Shown here: positions 14,708 to 24,275 of the stretch, in pieces
Numbering within the stretch: position 1 is the first letter of the stretch
Layout of the letters: every line of letters starts with the position of its first letter
Assembly (NCBI RefSeq): GCF_000511955.1
Contig: NZ_AZSU01000005.1
Coordinates: 79,353 to 111,803 of the forward strand
Source: [Clostridium] ultunense DSM 10521
Lineage (GTDB): Bacteria; Bacillota; Clostridia; Tissierellales; Tepidimicrobiaceae
Direction of reading: 5' to 3'
Length of the DNA: 32,451 bases
Notes under the pieces: generated by a model
The model's database searches: none
What the model was told of the DNA's origin: nothing
Seen by the model: the letters and a program-made list of their open reading frames with translations, nothing else
Translations under genes and position numbers: made by a program

Positions 14708-15418
14708 TTAATCTATTGCAGCACTTGCTTTCTTGCTTTTAAAATAGTAACCTACACCCCATTTAGTATGGATATACTCTACATTACTTGAATCCTTTTC
14801 AATCTTTTCTCTGAGTCGCCTTATATGAACATCTACTGTTCTTAAGTCCCCAAAATATTCATATCCCCAAATGGTTTCTAATAACTCTTCCCTAGTAAAT
14901 ACTTTGCCAGGATTAGATACCAGTAAATAGAATAGGTCGAACTCTTTTCCTGTTAAAGATATGCTTTCATCGCCAATGATCAATTTCCTACCTAATGTAT
15001 TTATGGTGAAATCATCCACCTTAATCGTTTGATTATCTATTTGATAATTTTTCATATTCACTCTTCTTAATATTGCCTTTATCTTTGCTTTTAAAACTAG
15101 GATATTAAAAGGTTTAGTTATATAATCATCGGCACCATATTCTAAAGCTAAAATCTTATTAATATCTTCTTTTTTCTCCGTTAAAACAATAATAGGTACT
15201 TGAGAGTTATCTCTAATGGTTTGGCAGAAAGTCAAAGCATTTCCATCAGGAAGCATCAGATCTAATATCACTAAACCATAATCTTTCTTTCTTATTTTTT
15301 CCATAGCTTCTCTAATAGTGAAAGCTGCCTCAACGACATAATTGTCTTGTTCTAAACTGTATTTTAATCCCTTTATAAAGAGTTTGTCCCTATTTATAAC
15401 TATAACTCTAGTACTCAT
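14708..15418 (-). CDS. Orphan OmpR-family response regulator with atypical receiver domain
   Basis: The start is ATG 15418 after GGAG; a longer frame to 15487 overlaps selB and lacks a ribosome site. The 236 residues form a receiver plus a winged-helix domain (LTGKEFDLFYLLVSNPG and DVHIRRLREKIEKD). The phospho-acceptor Asp53 (VILDLMLPDG), Thr80 (VLTEK) and Lys102 (TKPF) are kept. However, the acidic metal-binding pair is replaced: where most regulators have VDDE it reads INRD. No kinase gene is adjacent. It lies 34 nt after selB and before tRNA-Sec, so it is likely transcribed with the Sec genes. Its target is unknown. Confidence 0.88.
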   Translation of the reverse strand: MSTRVIVINRDKLFIKGLKYSLEQDNYVVEAAFTIREAMEKIRKKDYGLVILDLMLPDGNALTFCQTIRDNSQVPIIVLTEKKEDINKILALEYGADDYITKPFNILVLKAKIKAILRRVNMKNYQIDNQTIKVDDFTINTLGRKLIIGDESISLTGKEFDLFYLLVSNPGKVFTREELLETIWGYEYFGDLRTVDVHIRRLREKIEKDSSNVEYIHTKWGVGYYFKSKKASAAID

Positions 15419-15452
15419 TAATATCACTCCATGATTAAGGAAATGAAGCTTA

Positions 15453-17369
15453 TTATTTGTCTTCCACCAAAAGCCTTTTATCTCCATCCCTTTTAGTTAT
15501 TTTGAATTGATCAAAATATTCTAATAGTGCTAAAGCAACTTTTCTATTGGTATTTAATATATCCCTAAACTGGGCAACGGTAATAGATTTATACTCTTGA
15601 ACATAGCCCTTTAGTAATCGCAGCCCTTCTTCGTATAGGGTTTTATACAGATATATTTCTTCGTTCAACTTGATTATTTCACCGCTATTGACTAAAGAAT
15701 TTATTACCTCATCTACCTGACTAGAATCATATCCTGTCATTTCAATCAATTCTTCTTTCTTTGGCGGTATAAACTTTTTTTTCTTAAGAATTTTGATTAT
15801 ATCTTCTTTAATCTTTAATTGAATATCATTATATTCAATTTTAAATCCTTTTCTATGAACACTCTCCATCTTTTGTTCAATAAATTCTTTTTCGATTAGT
15901 AAGTCGATAAATCTTTCACCTACCCTAGCAGGAGCATTATTTAAAAACCTACTACGTATCTCTTCTTTAGGCATTCCTATTCTTAAAGGATACTTTTTAT
16001 GGAAAGATTCCAATTCTCCAATTATCCTTTCACTTAATTTATTAAAATAATCTATGTGAATAACATGGAAGTCTTTAGTTAAACTAAATAATATAACTTT
16101 TTTGGATTCTGTTAAACTATTTATATCTTTTTTTACTTTTTCTTCTAACATGGCGGTAGTTGTAGAGATTTCCTTAATAGTCGGAAAATATTTACTCTTA
16201 TCTAGTATTATTTTTTCGATGATATCAATGGATTGACCCTTTTCTTTGATCTCAAGTTCTTTTATAGCTTCTTCATCAAAGGGTTGCTTTTTGGTAGGGT
16301 TAGGCTCTAATATTTCTCCTCCACCTATGGTAAACATAGGGGAATAGAACCTAATAATAAATCTATCTCCTCTTTTTGCAACTACCTTTTCTTCTAATCT
16401 TAATTGGGCATAGGCTTCTTCTCCTGGATTCAGTATTTCCTTATCTAAGAGAACAATTCTACATAACAATTCCTTAGTTCCAATATATAATCTTAGCCTA
16501 GTCCTGTTTTTTACTGATCTATCCATAGCTTTTATAAGTTTAACCTTTACGTCTAACATTAAAGTTTCCTTCATAGAGTCCTTAGGTGCAATTACATCTC
16601 CTCTATGGACTTCATCTTTTTTTATACCAGCCATATTTATTGCTACTCTCTGGCCAGCAAAAGCAGTTTTAGTATCCTGATCATGAACCTGCAAAGTTCT
16701 TATTCTAGCTAGCTTATTTCCTGGGAAAGCCTGTATTTCGTCCCCAACATTTAAAGTTCCCGATAATAAGGTTCCCGTTACTACGGTTCCAAAACCTGCC
16801 ATTGTAAATACTCTATCTACAGGTAGCCTGGGCATATCATCAGTTTCTCTATCTTCTATTTCTAAAGTTAACTCATCTATTAGCCCTATAACTTTATCAA
16901 TGCCAGTCTTTTTAGTTGAAGATACGGGAATAATTGGACTATCTTCTAAGAATGTTCCTTTAACCTGTTCCTTTATATCCTCTTTAACCAATTCTAACCA
17001 CTCTGACTCCGCTAAGTCTGATTTAGTTAATACAATAAAGCCTTTTTCAATTCCTAGTAAATCCAATATAGCCAAATGCTCACTAGTCTGGGGCATTACC
17101 CCTTCATCGGCTGCAATTACCAATAATACTATATCCATTCCCATAACTCCAGCAAGCATATTTTTTACAAATCTTTCATGGCCTGGAACATCAATTATCC
17201 CTGCTCTTTTTCCACTAGGCAAATCGAAGTAGGTAAAGCCAAGTTCAATTGAAATGCCCCTATCTCTCTCCTCTTTAAGTCTATCCGTATTTCTACCAGT
17301 TAGGGCTCTTATAAGTGTGGTCTTCCCATGGTCTATATGACCTGCTGTTCCAACTATAATATGTTTCAT
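15453..17369 (-). CDS. selB: Selenocysteine-specific elongation factor SelB
   Basis: A 638-residue translation GTPase that carries Sec-tRNA to UGA codons marked by a SECIS hairpin. The G domain has G1 GHIDHGKTT (10-18), the switch region [10 protein letters not shown]3 DVPGHE and G4 TKSD, followed by EF-Tu-like beta-barrel domains ([15 protein letters not shown]). The last third contains the winged-helix repeats that bind the SECIS RNA, ending near [30 protein letters not shown]. The length is normal. Its ATG overlaps the selA stop by four bases (ATGA), indicating translational coupling. Confidence 0.97.
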   Translation of the reverse strand: MKHIIVGTAGHIDHGKTTLIRALTGRNTDRLKEERDRGISIELGFTYFDLPSGKRAGIIDVPGHERFVKNMLAGVMGMDIVLLVIAADEGVMPQTSEHLAILDLLGIEKGFIVLTKSDLAESEWLELVKEDIKEQVKGTFLEDSPIIPVSSTKKTGIDKVIGLIDELTLEIEDRETDDMPRLPVDRVFTMAGFGTVVTGTLLSGTLNVGDEIQAFPGNKLARIRTLQVHDQDTKTAFAGQRVAINMAGIKKDEVHRGDVIAPKDSMKETLMLDVKVKLIKAMDRSVKNRTRLRLYIGTKELLCRIVLLDKEILNPGEEAYAQLRLEEKVVAKRGDRFIIRFYSPMFTIGGGEILEPNPTKKQPFDEEAIKELEIKEKGQSIDIIEKIILDKSKYFPTIKEISTTTAMLEEKVKKDINSLTESKKVILFSLTKDFHVIHIDYFNKLSERIIGELESFHKKYPLRIGMPKEEIRSRFLNNAPARVGERFIDLLIEKEFIEQKMESVHRKGFKIEYNDIQLKIKEDIIKILKKKKFIPPKKEELIEMTGYDSSQVDEVINSLVNSGEIIKLNEEIYLYKTLYEEGLRLLKGYVQEYKSITVAQFRDILNTNRKVALALLEYFDQFKITKRDGDKRLLVEDK

Positions 17370-18796
17370 TTAATGCACCCTTTCAACTTATTGAATCCAT
17401 ATAATAATCCATCTACTATTATATCAAATTCATCTTCCCTTACTGTTCTTAAATCTATATAAATATTATCCTTATAAACCCTAGTGATTATTGGAACTTT
17501 ATATTCCCTTAAAGCTCTTTCAAAATCTGTAACCTTATATTTTTCTATGCTTAACATAATACATTTAGTTGGTATTTTTTCTAGTGGTAAAGAGCCACCA
17601 CCTACTTCTGAATAGCTATCAACTATTTCTAGTCTGCAATTATTTGAATCCATTCTTCCTATAATACTATTATACAATTTTTTTGCCTTTTTTTCTAATT
17701 CACTAATATCTATTGATAGCATCTTCAAAGTTGGTATTTTTTCAACTGCAACTCTTTCATCAAGATAAAGTCTAAGAGTAGCTTCTAAAGCCGATATTGT
17801 AAACTTATCTACTCGAAAGGCTCTCGTTAATGGATTTTTTTTCATGGCATCAATGTATTTCTTTTTTCCAACTATAATACCTGCTTGAGGCCCTCCTAAC
17901 AATTTATCACCACTAAAGGTTACTATATCTACTCCATTTTTAATGGATTCCTGTACTGTTGGCTCATATTCTAAACCATATTTAGATAAATCGATTAAAA
18001 CCCCACTTCCCAAATCTTCAATTAAGGGAAGATTATACTTTTCCTTTAATGGGTATAGTTCTTCTGCAGATAAAGAAGAGGCAAAACCTAATATTCTATA
18101 GTTACTGGTATGAACCTTTAACAATGCAGCTGTTTCCTCTGTAATAGCTTTTTCAAAATCCCATAGGTGGGTTTTATTTGTAGTACCTACTGCTTTTAAT
18201 ATTGCACCACTTTGTTCCATTACATCAGGTATCCTAAAAGAACCTCCTATTTCTATTAATTCTCCTCTAGATACTATTACTTCTTTATTTTTGGCTATAG
18301 TGCTCAATGTTAATAAAACTGCTGCAGCATTGTTATTTACAACCATTGCATCTTCTCCACCTGTAATTTCAACAATTATATCCTTTAAGTGACTATATCT
18401 GGAGCCTCTCTCGCCTTTATCTAAATCATATTCTAAGTTAGAATAATTAACAGCTATATCTTTAATATTTTCTATTATCTCTTCACTAATTAAAGAACGG
18501 CCAATATTTGTATGAATTACTACTCCAGTTCCATTTATTACCCTTTTAAGCTTATAGGAATTTTTCTTATCTGCTCTATCTATTATTAGACCAGGTAAAC
18601 GGCTAATCCTTTCATTAACTTCCTCTTCCTTAAAAGAGTTAATTCTTATATCCTTTCTTAATAATTCTATCTCTTCTCTAATAGAATCTACCACTATCTT
18701 CCGTGGCATATTCTCAATTAGTTTGTTAATACTATCTATTTCCAATAATTCATCTACCTTAGGAATTAATTTAAACAATTTTTTCTTCTGATCCAT
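17366..18796 (-). CDS. selA: L-seryl-tRNA(Sec) selenium transferase
   Basis: A PLP enzyme that converts Ser-tRNA-Sec into Sec-tRNA-Sec using selenophosphate from SelD. At 476 residues it has the usual bacterial SelA length. It shows the N-terminal tRNA-binding helical domain (1-65), [16 protein letters not shown], the PLP-stacking region [13 protein letters not shown], and the Schiff-base lysine in [13 protein letters not shown] (Lys298). The ATG follows GAGAGGG and lies 14 nt after selD. It overlaps selB, so selD-selA-selB form one operon. Confidence 0.97.
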   Translation of the reverse strand: MDQKKKLFKLIPKVDELLEIDSINKLIENMPRKIVVDSIREEIELLRKDIRINSFKEEEVNERISRLPGLIIDRADKKNSYKLKRVINGTGVVIHTNIGRSLISEEIIENIKDIAVNYSNLEYDLDKGERGSRYSHLKDIIVEITGGEDAMVVNNNAAAVLLTLSTIAKNKEVIVSRGELIEIGGSFRIPDVMEQSGAILKAVGTTNKTHLWDFEKAITEETAALLKVHTSNYRILGFASSLSAEELYPLKEKYNLPLIEDLGSGVLIDLSKYGLEYEPTVQESIKNGVDIVTFSGDKLLGGPQAGIIVGKKKYIDAMKKNPLTRAFRVDKFTISALEATLRLYLDERVAVEKIPTLKMLSIDISELEKKAKKLYNSIIGRMDSNNCRLEIVDSYSEVGGGSLPLEKIPTKCIMLSIEKYKVTDFERALREYKVPIITRVYKDNIYIDLRTVREDEFDIIVDGLLYGFNKLKGCIK

Positions 18797-18810
18797 ATAA
18801 TCCCTCTCTT

Positions 18811-19842
18811 TTATTCTACTATTAAATAATAAGCTTCTTTTTCTACAACCTCACCAATTACTGCATATTTAGTAGTAATATTAACTAGTTCCATTAATAA
18901 GTTTTCTACATTATCTTTAGATACGGATATTAGCAACCCTCCTGATGTTTGAGGATCGTATAATATATCTTCTATCTCACTTGGAATTTTATTTAAAAAC
19001 TTTACATTGTCACCTATATGTCCTCTATTAGAATAGGCTCCCGCTGGCACTAAACCCATTTGAGCATATTCTATCGCTTTAGAAATTATCGGTATGTTTT
19101 TATGATTTATTTTAATAGTAACTGAACTTGCTTCTGCCATTTCTAAACTATGACCTAATAATCCAAATCCAGTAATATCCGTTACGCTGTTTACCTGAAC
19201 TTTATCTATGGCTTCTTTAGCATATTTATTTAAAGTGGACATTACATGAACAGCTTCATCATAGGCCTCTTTATCTGCTAACTCACCCTTAATAGCTGTG
19301 TTTATTATTCCAAGGCCTAAAGGTTTTGTTAGCACTAATAGGTCTCCAGACCTTGCATTGTTATTGGTCAATACCTTGTTAGGATTTACAAACCCTGCAA
19401 CGGATAATCCATATTTAGGTTCATCATCCTCAACCGTATGTCCTCCCACTAAAATTGCTCCTGCCTCAGATACCTTATCATGTCCTCCTTTTAATATTTC
19501 AACTAATACATCGGCACTTAGACAATTTGGAAATCCTACTATATTCATAGCTAGCTTAGGCTCTCCTCCCATAGCATATACATCACTTAAGGAATTGGCT
19601 GCTGCTATTTGTCCAAATACATATGGATCATCTACGATTGGAGTAAAAAAATCTAAAGTTTGAATTAAAGCTAATTCGTCATTTATCTTGTATACTGCTG
19701 CATCATCAGCAGTGTCAAGTCCTACTAATAAATTATCATCATAGGTTTTTGGTAGTTGGCACAAAACCTGTGCCAATATATCGGGACCGATTTTTGCTGC
19801 TCAGCCAGAGGCTTTGGTCAATTGTGTTAATCTCTTATCCAT
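18811..19842 (-). CDS. selD: Selenophosphate synthetase, itself a selenoprotein (UGA = Sec14)
   Basis: SelD makes selenophosphate from selenide and ATP. The real start is ATG 19842, after GGAAGTG; translation gives [13 protein letters not shown][16 protein letters not shown] and then the rest of SelD. The TGA at 19803-19801 falls exactly at the catalytic Cys/Sec position of the family (TKASG[C/U]). A conventional call would begin at TTG 19776 and lose 22 residues with the active site. The full product is 343 residues. Downstream motifs such as [36 protein letters not shown] and [10 protein letters not shown] are typical. A hairpin after the UGA serves as the SECIS. It is followed by selA after 14 nt. 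Confidence 0.97.
19756..19803 (-). promoter_or_regulatory. bSECIS element of selD with its UGA codon
   Basis: UGA lies at 19803-19801. After 24 nt there is a perfect 8-bp stem TTGGCACA/TGTGCCAA (19776-19769 and 19763-19756) closed by the 5-base loop GGTTT. A loop that starts with G about 33 nt after the UGA fits the bacterial SECIS pattern that SelB recognises. The element is inside the coding sequence. Confidence 0.88.
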
Positions 19843-19856
19843 ATATTTCACTTCCT

Positions 19857-20474
19857 TTATTTTACAATAATGAGTTCTTTAATGCTTTCAAATTTCTTAT
19901 TACCTATACCAGATACATTCATAATATCTTCAATGGTTTTAAAGGGTGTTTGTTCCCTATATTCTAATATTCTACCAGCTAAAACTTCACCAATACCTGG
20001 TAAGGACATTAATTCTTCCTTGGTACAAGTATTTATATTGATTTTGCCTTCATTGTTACCTTGTTTTAAATTAGAATCTTCAAAGGATATTTCCTCTTCT
20101 CCAATTTTGGGTATATGTATTTTTTCTTCATCTGATAATTTCCTAGCTAAGTTTATTTTATCCGAGTCTGCATCTTTTTTCAATCCTCCAGCTAAATTTA
20201 TAGCATCTATTACCCTTGAACCAAGCTTTAACTCGACTATACCAGGATTATACACTTGTCCACTTACATGTACCATTATATATTGTTCATCCTCATTTGT
20301 CTCTGCTTCTTCCTCTAATTTCATAAACAGTTCCTCTACTCCGTCTGTATTTTCATTATGGTCATTTTTAGTTGATAAAAAATTTTTATTTATAAAATTA
20401 AAACCCGATATTATAAATATAATAATTATTATTATAATTATAAGTATTTGCTCCTTTTTTGTAAAATATGACAT
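19857..20474 (-). CDS. comEA: ComEA-like DNA-binding protein (SLBB + helix-hairpin-helix)
   Basis: A 205-residue protein with one N-terminal membrane anchor (8-28, largely Ile). An acidic linker follows, then an SLBB domain (VHVSGQVYNPGIVELKLGSRV) and a C-terminal double helix-hairpin-helix (ININTCTKEELMSLPGIGEVLAGRILEYRE; later NVSGIGNKKFESIKELI). This is the ComEA architecture; ComEA binds incoming DNA at the cell surface during transformation. No comEC or comEB is adjacent. It ends 14 nt before the selD start, so it probably leads the sel transcript, an odd partnership. Confidence 0.88.
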   Translation of the reverse strand: MSYFTKKEQILIIIIIIIIFIISGFNFINKNFLSTKNDHNENTDGVEELFMKLEEEAETNEDEQYIMVHVSGQVYNPGIVELKLGSRVIDAINLAGGLKKDADSDKINLARKLSDEEKIHIPKIGEEEISFEDSNLKQGNNEGKININTCTKEELMSLPGIGEVLAGRILEYREQTPFKTIEDIMNVSGIGNKKFESIKELIIVK

Positions 20475-20576
20475 TCTTCAAACCCACCCTTTCCCATAAT
20501 CTTTTCCATCTTAATATATTCTATGTTTAGATAGGTTTTCCTTCTTTTCAAAAAAAAATGGTTTAACTATTAATAA

Positions 20577-20604
20577 TTTCTTCAATTTCTGATATACTTA
20601 TAAT
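20577..20604 (+). promoter_or_regulatory. Candidate promoter of the D,D-carboxypeptidase gene
   Basis: TATAAT lies at 20599-20604, 24 bp before the TTG start. The best -35 (TTTCTT, 16-bp spacing) is poor, so an alternative sigma factor or activator is possible. Confidence 0.35.
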
Positions 20605-20628
20605 TAATTCAACAAAGGAGGGAGCTAT

Positions 20629-21900
20629 TTGAAAAAAATCATATTAATAATATTATTCCTAATATTTACTACATATAGTATCTCTTTTGCAGATAGCCTA
20701 AATCTTTCTGGTGAAGGTGCTATACTTATTGACTCTGATACTGGTCAAATTCTTTATCAAAAGAATTCCCATATGAAATTGCATCCAGCAAGTACTACCA
20801 AGATAATGACTGGAATACTTGCTCTAGAACTTGGCAATATGAACGATATTGTAACCGTTGATGAAGAAGTGGTTAGCCTTACCGATGGTAGTCATATAGC
20901 ATTAGAGCCAGGAGAACAGCTGAAATTTGATGATCTATTAAATGCCTTATTAATTGAATCTGCCAATGATTCTGCTTTAGCTATTGCAAAACATATTTCT
21001 GGTAACATCGATGAATTTGTAAAATTGATGAACGGCAAAGCTAAAGAGTTAGGAGCTTTGAATACCAATTTTGCAAATCCCAATGGCTTGTCAGATGAAC
21101 ACCATCTGACTACTGCTTATGATCTAAGTCTAATGGCCCAATATGCTATGAAAAATAACGGTTTCAAAGAAATCGTCTCCAATTATACCTATATTATACC
21201 TAAGACTAATAAAAAAGATGAAGAAAGATATTTAAAATCTGCCAATAGGCTATTATATAGCAATCAAAAAATAAATGTGAATGGTAAAGCAGTTCCTATA
21301 AAATATGAGGGAATTAATGGAGTAAAAACTGGATATACCTCCTTAGCTCAAAATTGTTTAGTAGCCTCTGCCAAAAGGGGAAATCAAAATCTAATTGCTG
21401 TGGTACTAAAATCCAATGGTAAGGAAGTGTATTCTGATATACACAAATTGTTAAACTATGGATTCGATAATTTTGAAAAGGTTAATGTGGCAACTAAAAA
21501 CTATTTTGTTGATAATATAGAAGTAAAAGATGCCATAAACCCTGTTGTTGCAGGCATTATTAAGGAGGATTTACCCCTTTCAATACCAAAAGGTTCAATA
21601 GATAAAATAGATAAAAAAATCTATATTGATGATGAAATTGAAGCCCCTATAGAAAAGGGGCAGGTTTTAGGAAAAGTCGAGTATTATTTTCAGGGGCAAC
21701 TTTTAGGACAAGCAGACATTGTATCTACTTTGGATGTAGAAAAAACACCACCTATAAACATATTTCAATGGTTTTTAAATAGATGGTATATTTTATTAAT
21801 TGGTTTATTTATTTTATATAGAATTACAGCTATCGTAAAACGTAGAAAAAGTAAGAGAAGAAGACGTTCCTTATACAAAATTCCAACTTCATTCCAATAA
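20629..21900 (+). CDS. D-alanyl-D-alanine carboxypeptidase (DacA/DacF type, PBP5-like)
   Basis: A low-molecular-weight penicillin-binding protein of 423 residues that trims the terminal D-Ala of peptidoglycan stem peptides. It has an N-terminal signal peptide (1-21, cut after SFA), SxxK in STTK (Ser55, Lys58), SxN in SAN (111-113) and KTG (233-235). A PBP5 C-terminal beta domain follows. The C-terminus has a membrane segment (ILLIGLFILYRI) and a very basic tail (KRRKSKRRRRS), so it is anchored at both stages. The start is TTG 20629, 7 nt after AAGGAGGGA. It is transcribed away from comEA. Confidence 0.93.
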   Translation: MKKIILIILFLIFTTYSISFADSLNLSGEGAILIDSDTGQILYQKNSHMKLHPASTTKIMTGILALELGNMNDIVTVDEEVVSLTDGSHIALEPGEQLKFDDLLNALLIESANDSALAIAKHISGNIDEFVKLMNGKAKELGALNTNFANPNGLSDEHHLTTAYDLSLMAQYAMKNNGFKEIVSNYTYIIPKTNKKDEERYLKSANRLLYSNQKINVNGKAVPIKYEGINGVKTGYTSLAQNCLVASAKRGNQNLIAVVLKSNGKEVYSDIHKLLNYGFDNFEKVNVATKNYFVDNIEVKDAINPVVAGIIKEDLPLSIPKGSIDKIDKKIYIDDEIEAPIEKGQVLGKVEYYFQGQLLGQADIVSTLDVEKTPPINIFQWFLNRWYILLIGLFILYRITAIVKRRKSKRRRRSLYKIPTSFQ

Positions 21901-21925
21901 AAAAAGCAGCATTGCTGCTTTTTTT
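21899..21925. terminator. Bidirectional terminator between the carboxypeptidase gene and ridA
   Basis: AAAAAAAGCAGC-ATT-GCTGCTTTTTTT forms perfect 12-bp arms with U-runs on both strands. It serves both convergent genes and overlaps the last bases of ridA. Confidence 0.93.
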
Positions 21926-22304
21926 ACAGTACCGCTATAGCTTCAATTTCTATATTTCCATCCCTAGGAAGTTTTGCTACTTGTACACAAGATCTAGCTG
22001 GTTTATGCCCTTTAAAAAAGGCCTCATATTCTTCATTGATTAGTGGAAAATCCCCCATATCCTTTATGTATATATTTACCTTTACTATATCCTCTAATGT
22101 TGCTCCACCTGCTTCTACTACTGTAAGCACATGTTCTAAGCATAATCTAGTTTCCTTCTTAATATCTCCCTTTATTAATTCTCCAGTCTCCGGTACTATG
22201 GGCAGTTGTCCAGAGGTGAATATTAAGCTACCGGTTTTAATGCCTTGGGAGTAAGGTCCTACTGCCTCTGGTGCTTTATTTGTTGATACTGGTTTTATTT
22301 TCAT
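21924..22304 (-). CDS. ridA: RidA family enamine/imine deaminase
   Basis: A 126-residue trimeric enzyme that hydrolyses reactive enamines/imines released by PLP enzymes such as threonine dehydratase. Signatures are APEAVGPYSQGIKTG, the mid-strand FTSGQLP, and the C-terminal PARSCVQVAKLPRDGNIEIEAIA, which contains the catalytic arginine and the family-defining end. The ATG follows AAGGAGG. It is separated from rsfS by 54 nt with a weak hairpin and ends in the shared terminator. Confidence 0.95.
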   Translation of the reverse strand: MKIKPVSTNKAPEAVGPYSQGIKTGSLIFTSGQLPIVPETGELIKGDIKKETRLCLEHVLTVVEAGGATLEDIVKVNIYIKDMGDFPLINEEYEAFFKGHKPARSCVQVAKLPRDGNIEIEAIAVL

Positions 22305-22329
22305 AGTTAAACCTCCTTAAAATTAAAAT

Positions 22330-22348
22330 AATAGACAATAGGTCTATT
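22330..22348 (-). terminator. Weak hairpin after rsfS
   Basis: AATAGAC-5 nt-GTCTATT is a perfect 7-bp stem, followed by ATTTTAATTTT on the minus strand. It is a possible weak terminator before ridA. Confidence 0.45.
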
Positions 22349-22358
22349 AATAATCCTA

Positions 22359-22712
22359 TTAAAGCATATGGTCTAATGTTAATTCATCACCATCAGCCCA
22401 TAGTTTGTCTAAACTATAAAACTCTCTATCCTCCCTATGGAATACATGGACTATTATATCTCCAAAATCCAATAAAATCCACCTACTACTTTCTTTGCCT
22501 TCCTTCCCTAAAAGCTCATATCCTGCTTCTATCATCTTCTCTTCTACTTCATCGGCAATAGATAATACTTGGGTAGTAGAGTTACCGCTTACCAAAACAA
22601 AATAATCGGTAATAGGGGTTAACTTTCTAATATCTATTGCTTTTATATCAAAGCCCTTTTTATCATTACAGGCCTTTACTATAATAGATATTTTTCTATC
22701 AATATCTTTCAC
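22359..22712 (-). CDS. rsfS: Ribosomal silencing factor RsfS
   Basis: A 117-residue protein that binds L14 and blocks subunit joining when nutrients are low. The family features are DIRKLTPITDYFVLVSGNSTTQV, then GKEGKESSRWILLDFGDIIVHVFHREDREFYSLDKLWAD. The length is normal. GTG 22712 follows AGGAGG. It comes 19 nt after the LCP gene, at the end of the yqeK-lcp-rsfS cluster, the usual setting in Clostridia. Confidence 0.96.
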   Translation of the reverse strand: MKDIDRKISIIVKACNDKKGFDIKAIDIRKLTPITDYFVLVSGNSTTQVLSIADEVEEKMIEAGYELLGKEGKESSRWILLDFGDIIVHVFHREDREFYSLDKLWADGDELTLDHML

Positions 22713-22731
22713 CTAATTACCTCCTGATTTT

Positions 22732-23688
22732 TTAATTGAGTTCATCATCCATATCCTCTATGTTTTCCACAGTTCTATGCTCAGTAAATAAGGATTTTAC
22801 CAATTTGTTAGTTTCTTCTTCATAAGGAATGAAATAGGATACTCCACTAATATACTTGGTGTCTCCAGGCAATGTAGCAGCCTGTATTGATTCAGTGTTG
22901 AAAGTGTTAGCTTTCATAGCAAATTTCATTATAACATCTAAGGGTATATTTGTATCCACATTATTGTAATAAGATTTTATCATTTGAGGGATATTTACAA
23001 TATTTGCTGGTCTTAAAGCCTTATCTGCAGCCGCCTTTATAAATTGTTGTTGAGCTTTTATCCTCCCCAGGTCCTGATCCGCATATCCTTTTCTAAACCT
23101 TAAAAACTGTAACGCCTTATCTCCATCTAATGTTTGATACCCTTTATTTAAATCAATATATAAAGGCGGATCTGCAACAGGATCGCTATATTTCATATCC
23201 ATAGGGACATCTAATTCTACTCCACCAATGAGATCCACGAATTCCCTAACTATTTTATAATCAACCTTAACATAGTATTCTAAATCTATACCTAATAAAT
23301 CCTTTACAGCTTTTACCGATAATTCTGGTCCACCATAAGCGTGGGCATGATTTATCTTTTCTTCATATTTTCTACCTCGTATCCTAGCTTTGGTATCTCT
23401 GGGTATAGAAAGGATAGTTGCATCGCCAGTAGACTTATCAACCCTACACAACATCATAGTATCAGTTCTAGCACCGGAGCTTTTACTTACGTCTTTAGAA
23501 TCTACCCCTAATAATAGGAATGTAATATCATCTTTCCCATCCATCAATCTATCGATAAAGGTTTCTTTATATTCCTCTTCCTCCCCATCACTAGTTGCCT
23601 TAATAACGGTTTTATATATAAAGCCACTCCAAACTAATGAAAATATGATAAATGAAACAAAAAAACTTTTTAAAAATGTCTTCTTCAC
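22732..23688 (-). CDS. LytR-CpsA-Psr (LCP) family glycopolymer transferase
   Basis: A 318-residue protein with an N-terminal membrane anchor (about 7-26) and an extracellular LCP domain. The motifs are FLLLGVDSKD, GARTDTMMLCRVD, TILSIPRDTKARI, INHAHAYGG and ALQFLRFRKGYADQDLGRIKAQQQ. LCP enzymes move undecaprenyl-linked polymers such as teichoic acid or capsule onto peptidoglycan. GTG 23688 follows GGAGTGAGG and is 6 nt after yqeK. The substrate polymer cannot be told from sequence. Confidence 0.93.
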   Translation of the reverse strand: MKKTFLKSFFVSFIIFSLVWSGFIYKTVIKATSDGEEEEYKETFIDRLMDGKDDITFLLLGVDSKDVSKSSGARTDTMMLCRVDKSTGDATILSIPRDTKARIRGRKYEEKINHAHAYGGPELSVKAVKDLLGIDLEYYVKVDYKIVREFVDLIGGVELDVPMDMKYSDPVADPPLYIDLNKGYQTLDGDKALQFLRFRKGYADQDLGRIKAQQQFIKAAADKALRPANIVNIPQMIKSYYNNVDTNIPLDVIMKFAMKANTFNTESIQAATLPGDTKYISGVSYFIPYEEETNKLVKSLFTEHRTVENIEDMDDELN

Positions 23689-23694
23689 TGGACC

Positions 23695-24267
23695 TCACTC
23701 CATATTCTTTAAAATTATTAATTGATTTCTTGCTTTAATAGTATCTAAATGTATTAAGTTTCCCTTTTGAATAATAAACTTCAATGTATTGTTTATTGCA
23801 AATAATAGAGATTTATCCATATCTTCATAAGCTAATTCCCTTATTTTTTCTACACCTGGAAAATCTCTACCTGGTTCTATAAGATCAGCGATATACACAA
23901 TTTTTTCTAATAGACCCATGTTTTCCCTACCAGTAGTATGGAAACGAATGGCATTTAATATATCTTCGTCTTCTACATTATATTCTTTTTTTGCTATTTC
24001 AGCACCTAATGGGCTATGAATGAGCTCTTTATTAACTTTCATAACATTATCTAGAATTATATCAAAATCATAGGCCATTTTCAACAAATTTATTTCTCCC
24101 TGGAGTTTACCACAGTCATGCAAAAGTCCTGCTATTTTAGCTTTTTCAATTGGATAATCATAGTATTTGGCTAGCTTCATACTAGTATTCATAACCCCTA
24201 TGGAGTGGTTAAATCTTTTTACTCCAATATCTTTTTTCAATTTATCATAAATCCATTGTTCTATCAT
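23695..24267 (-). CDS. yqeK: YqeK-type HD-domain Ap4A hydrolase
   Basis: A 190-residue HD phosphohydrolase. The metal site is visible as His in RFNHSIGVMNTS, the HD pair in GLLHDCGK, His in LIHSPLGAEIA and Asp in IVYIADLIEPGRDFPGV. YqeK enzymes cleave diadenosine tetraphosphate symmetrically to two ADP. The ATG follows AAGGAG, which lies inside the end of nadD; the pair yqeK-nadD is a standard operon unit. Confidence 0.94.
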   Translation of the reverse strand: MIEQWIYDKLKKDIGVKRFNHSIGVMNTSMKLAKYYDYPIEKAKIAGLLHDCGKLQGEINLLKMAYDFDIILDNVMKVNKELIHSPLGAEIAKKEYNVEDEDILNAIRFHTTGRENMGLLEKIVYIADLIEPGRDFPGVEKIRELAYEDMDKSLLFAINNTLKFIIQKGNLIHLDTIKARNQLIILKNME

Positions 24268-24275
24268 ATAAAATC

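Noticed and set aside
14467-14742. Open frames across the tRNA-Sec locus on both strands
   Set aside because: They run through the folded tRNA, its promoter and its terminator; the RNA gene explains the sequence.
19749-20499. Long plus-strand open frames opposite comEA and the selD start
   Set aside because: They are antisense shadows of AT-rich genes with clear family motifs on the minus strand, and they lack ribosome sites.
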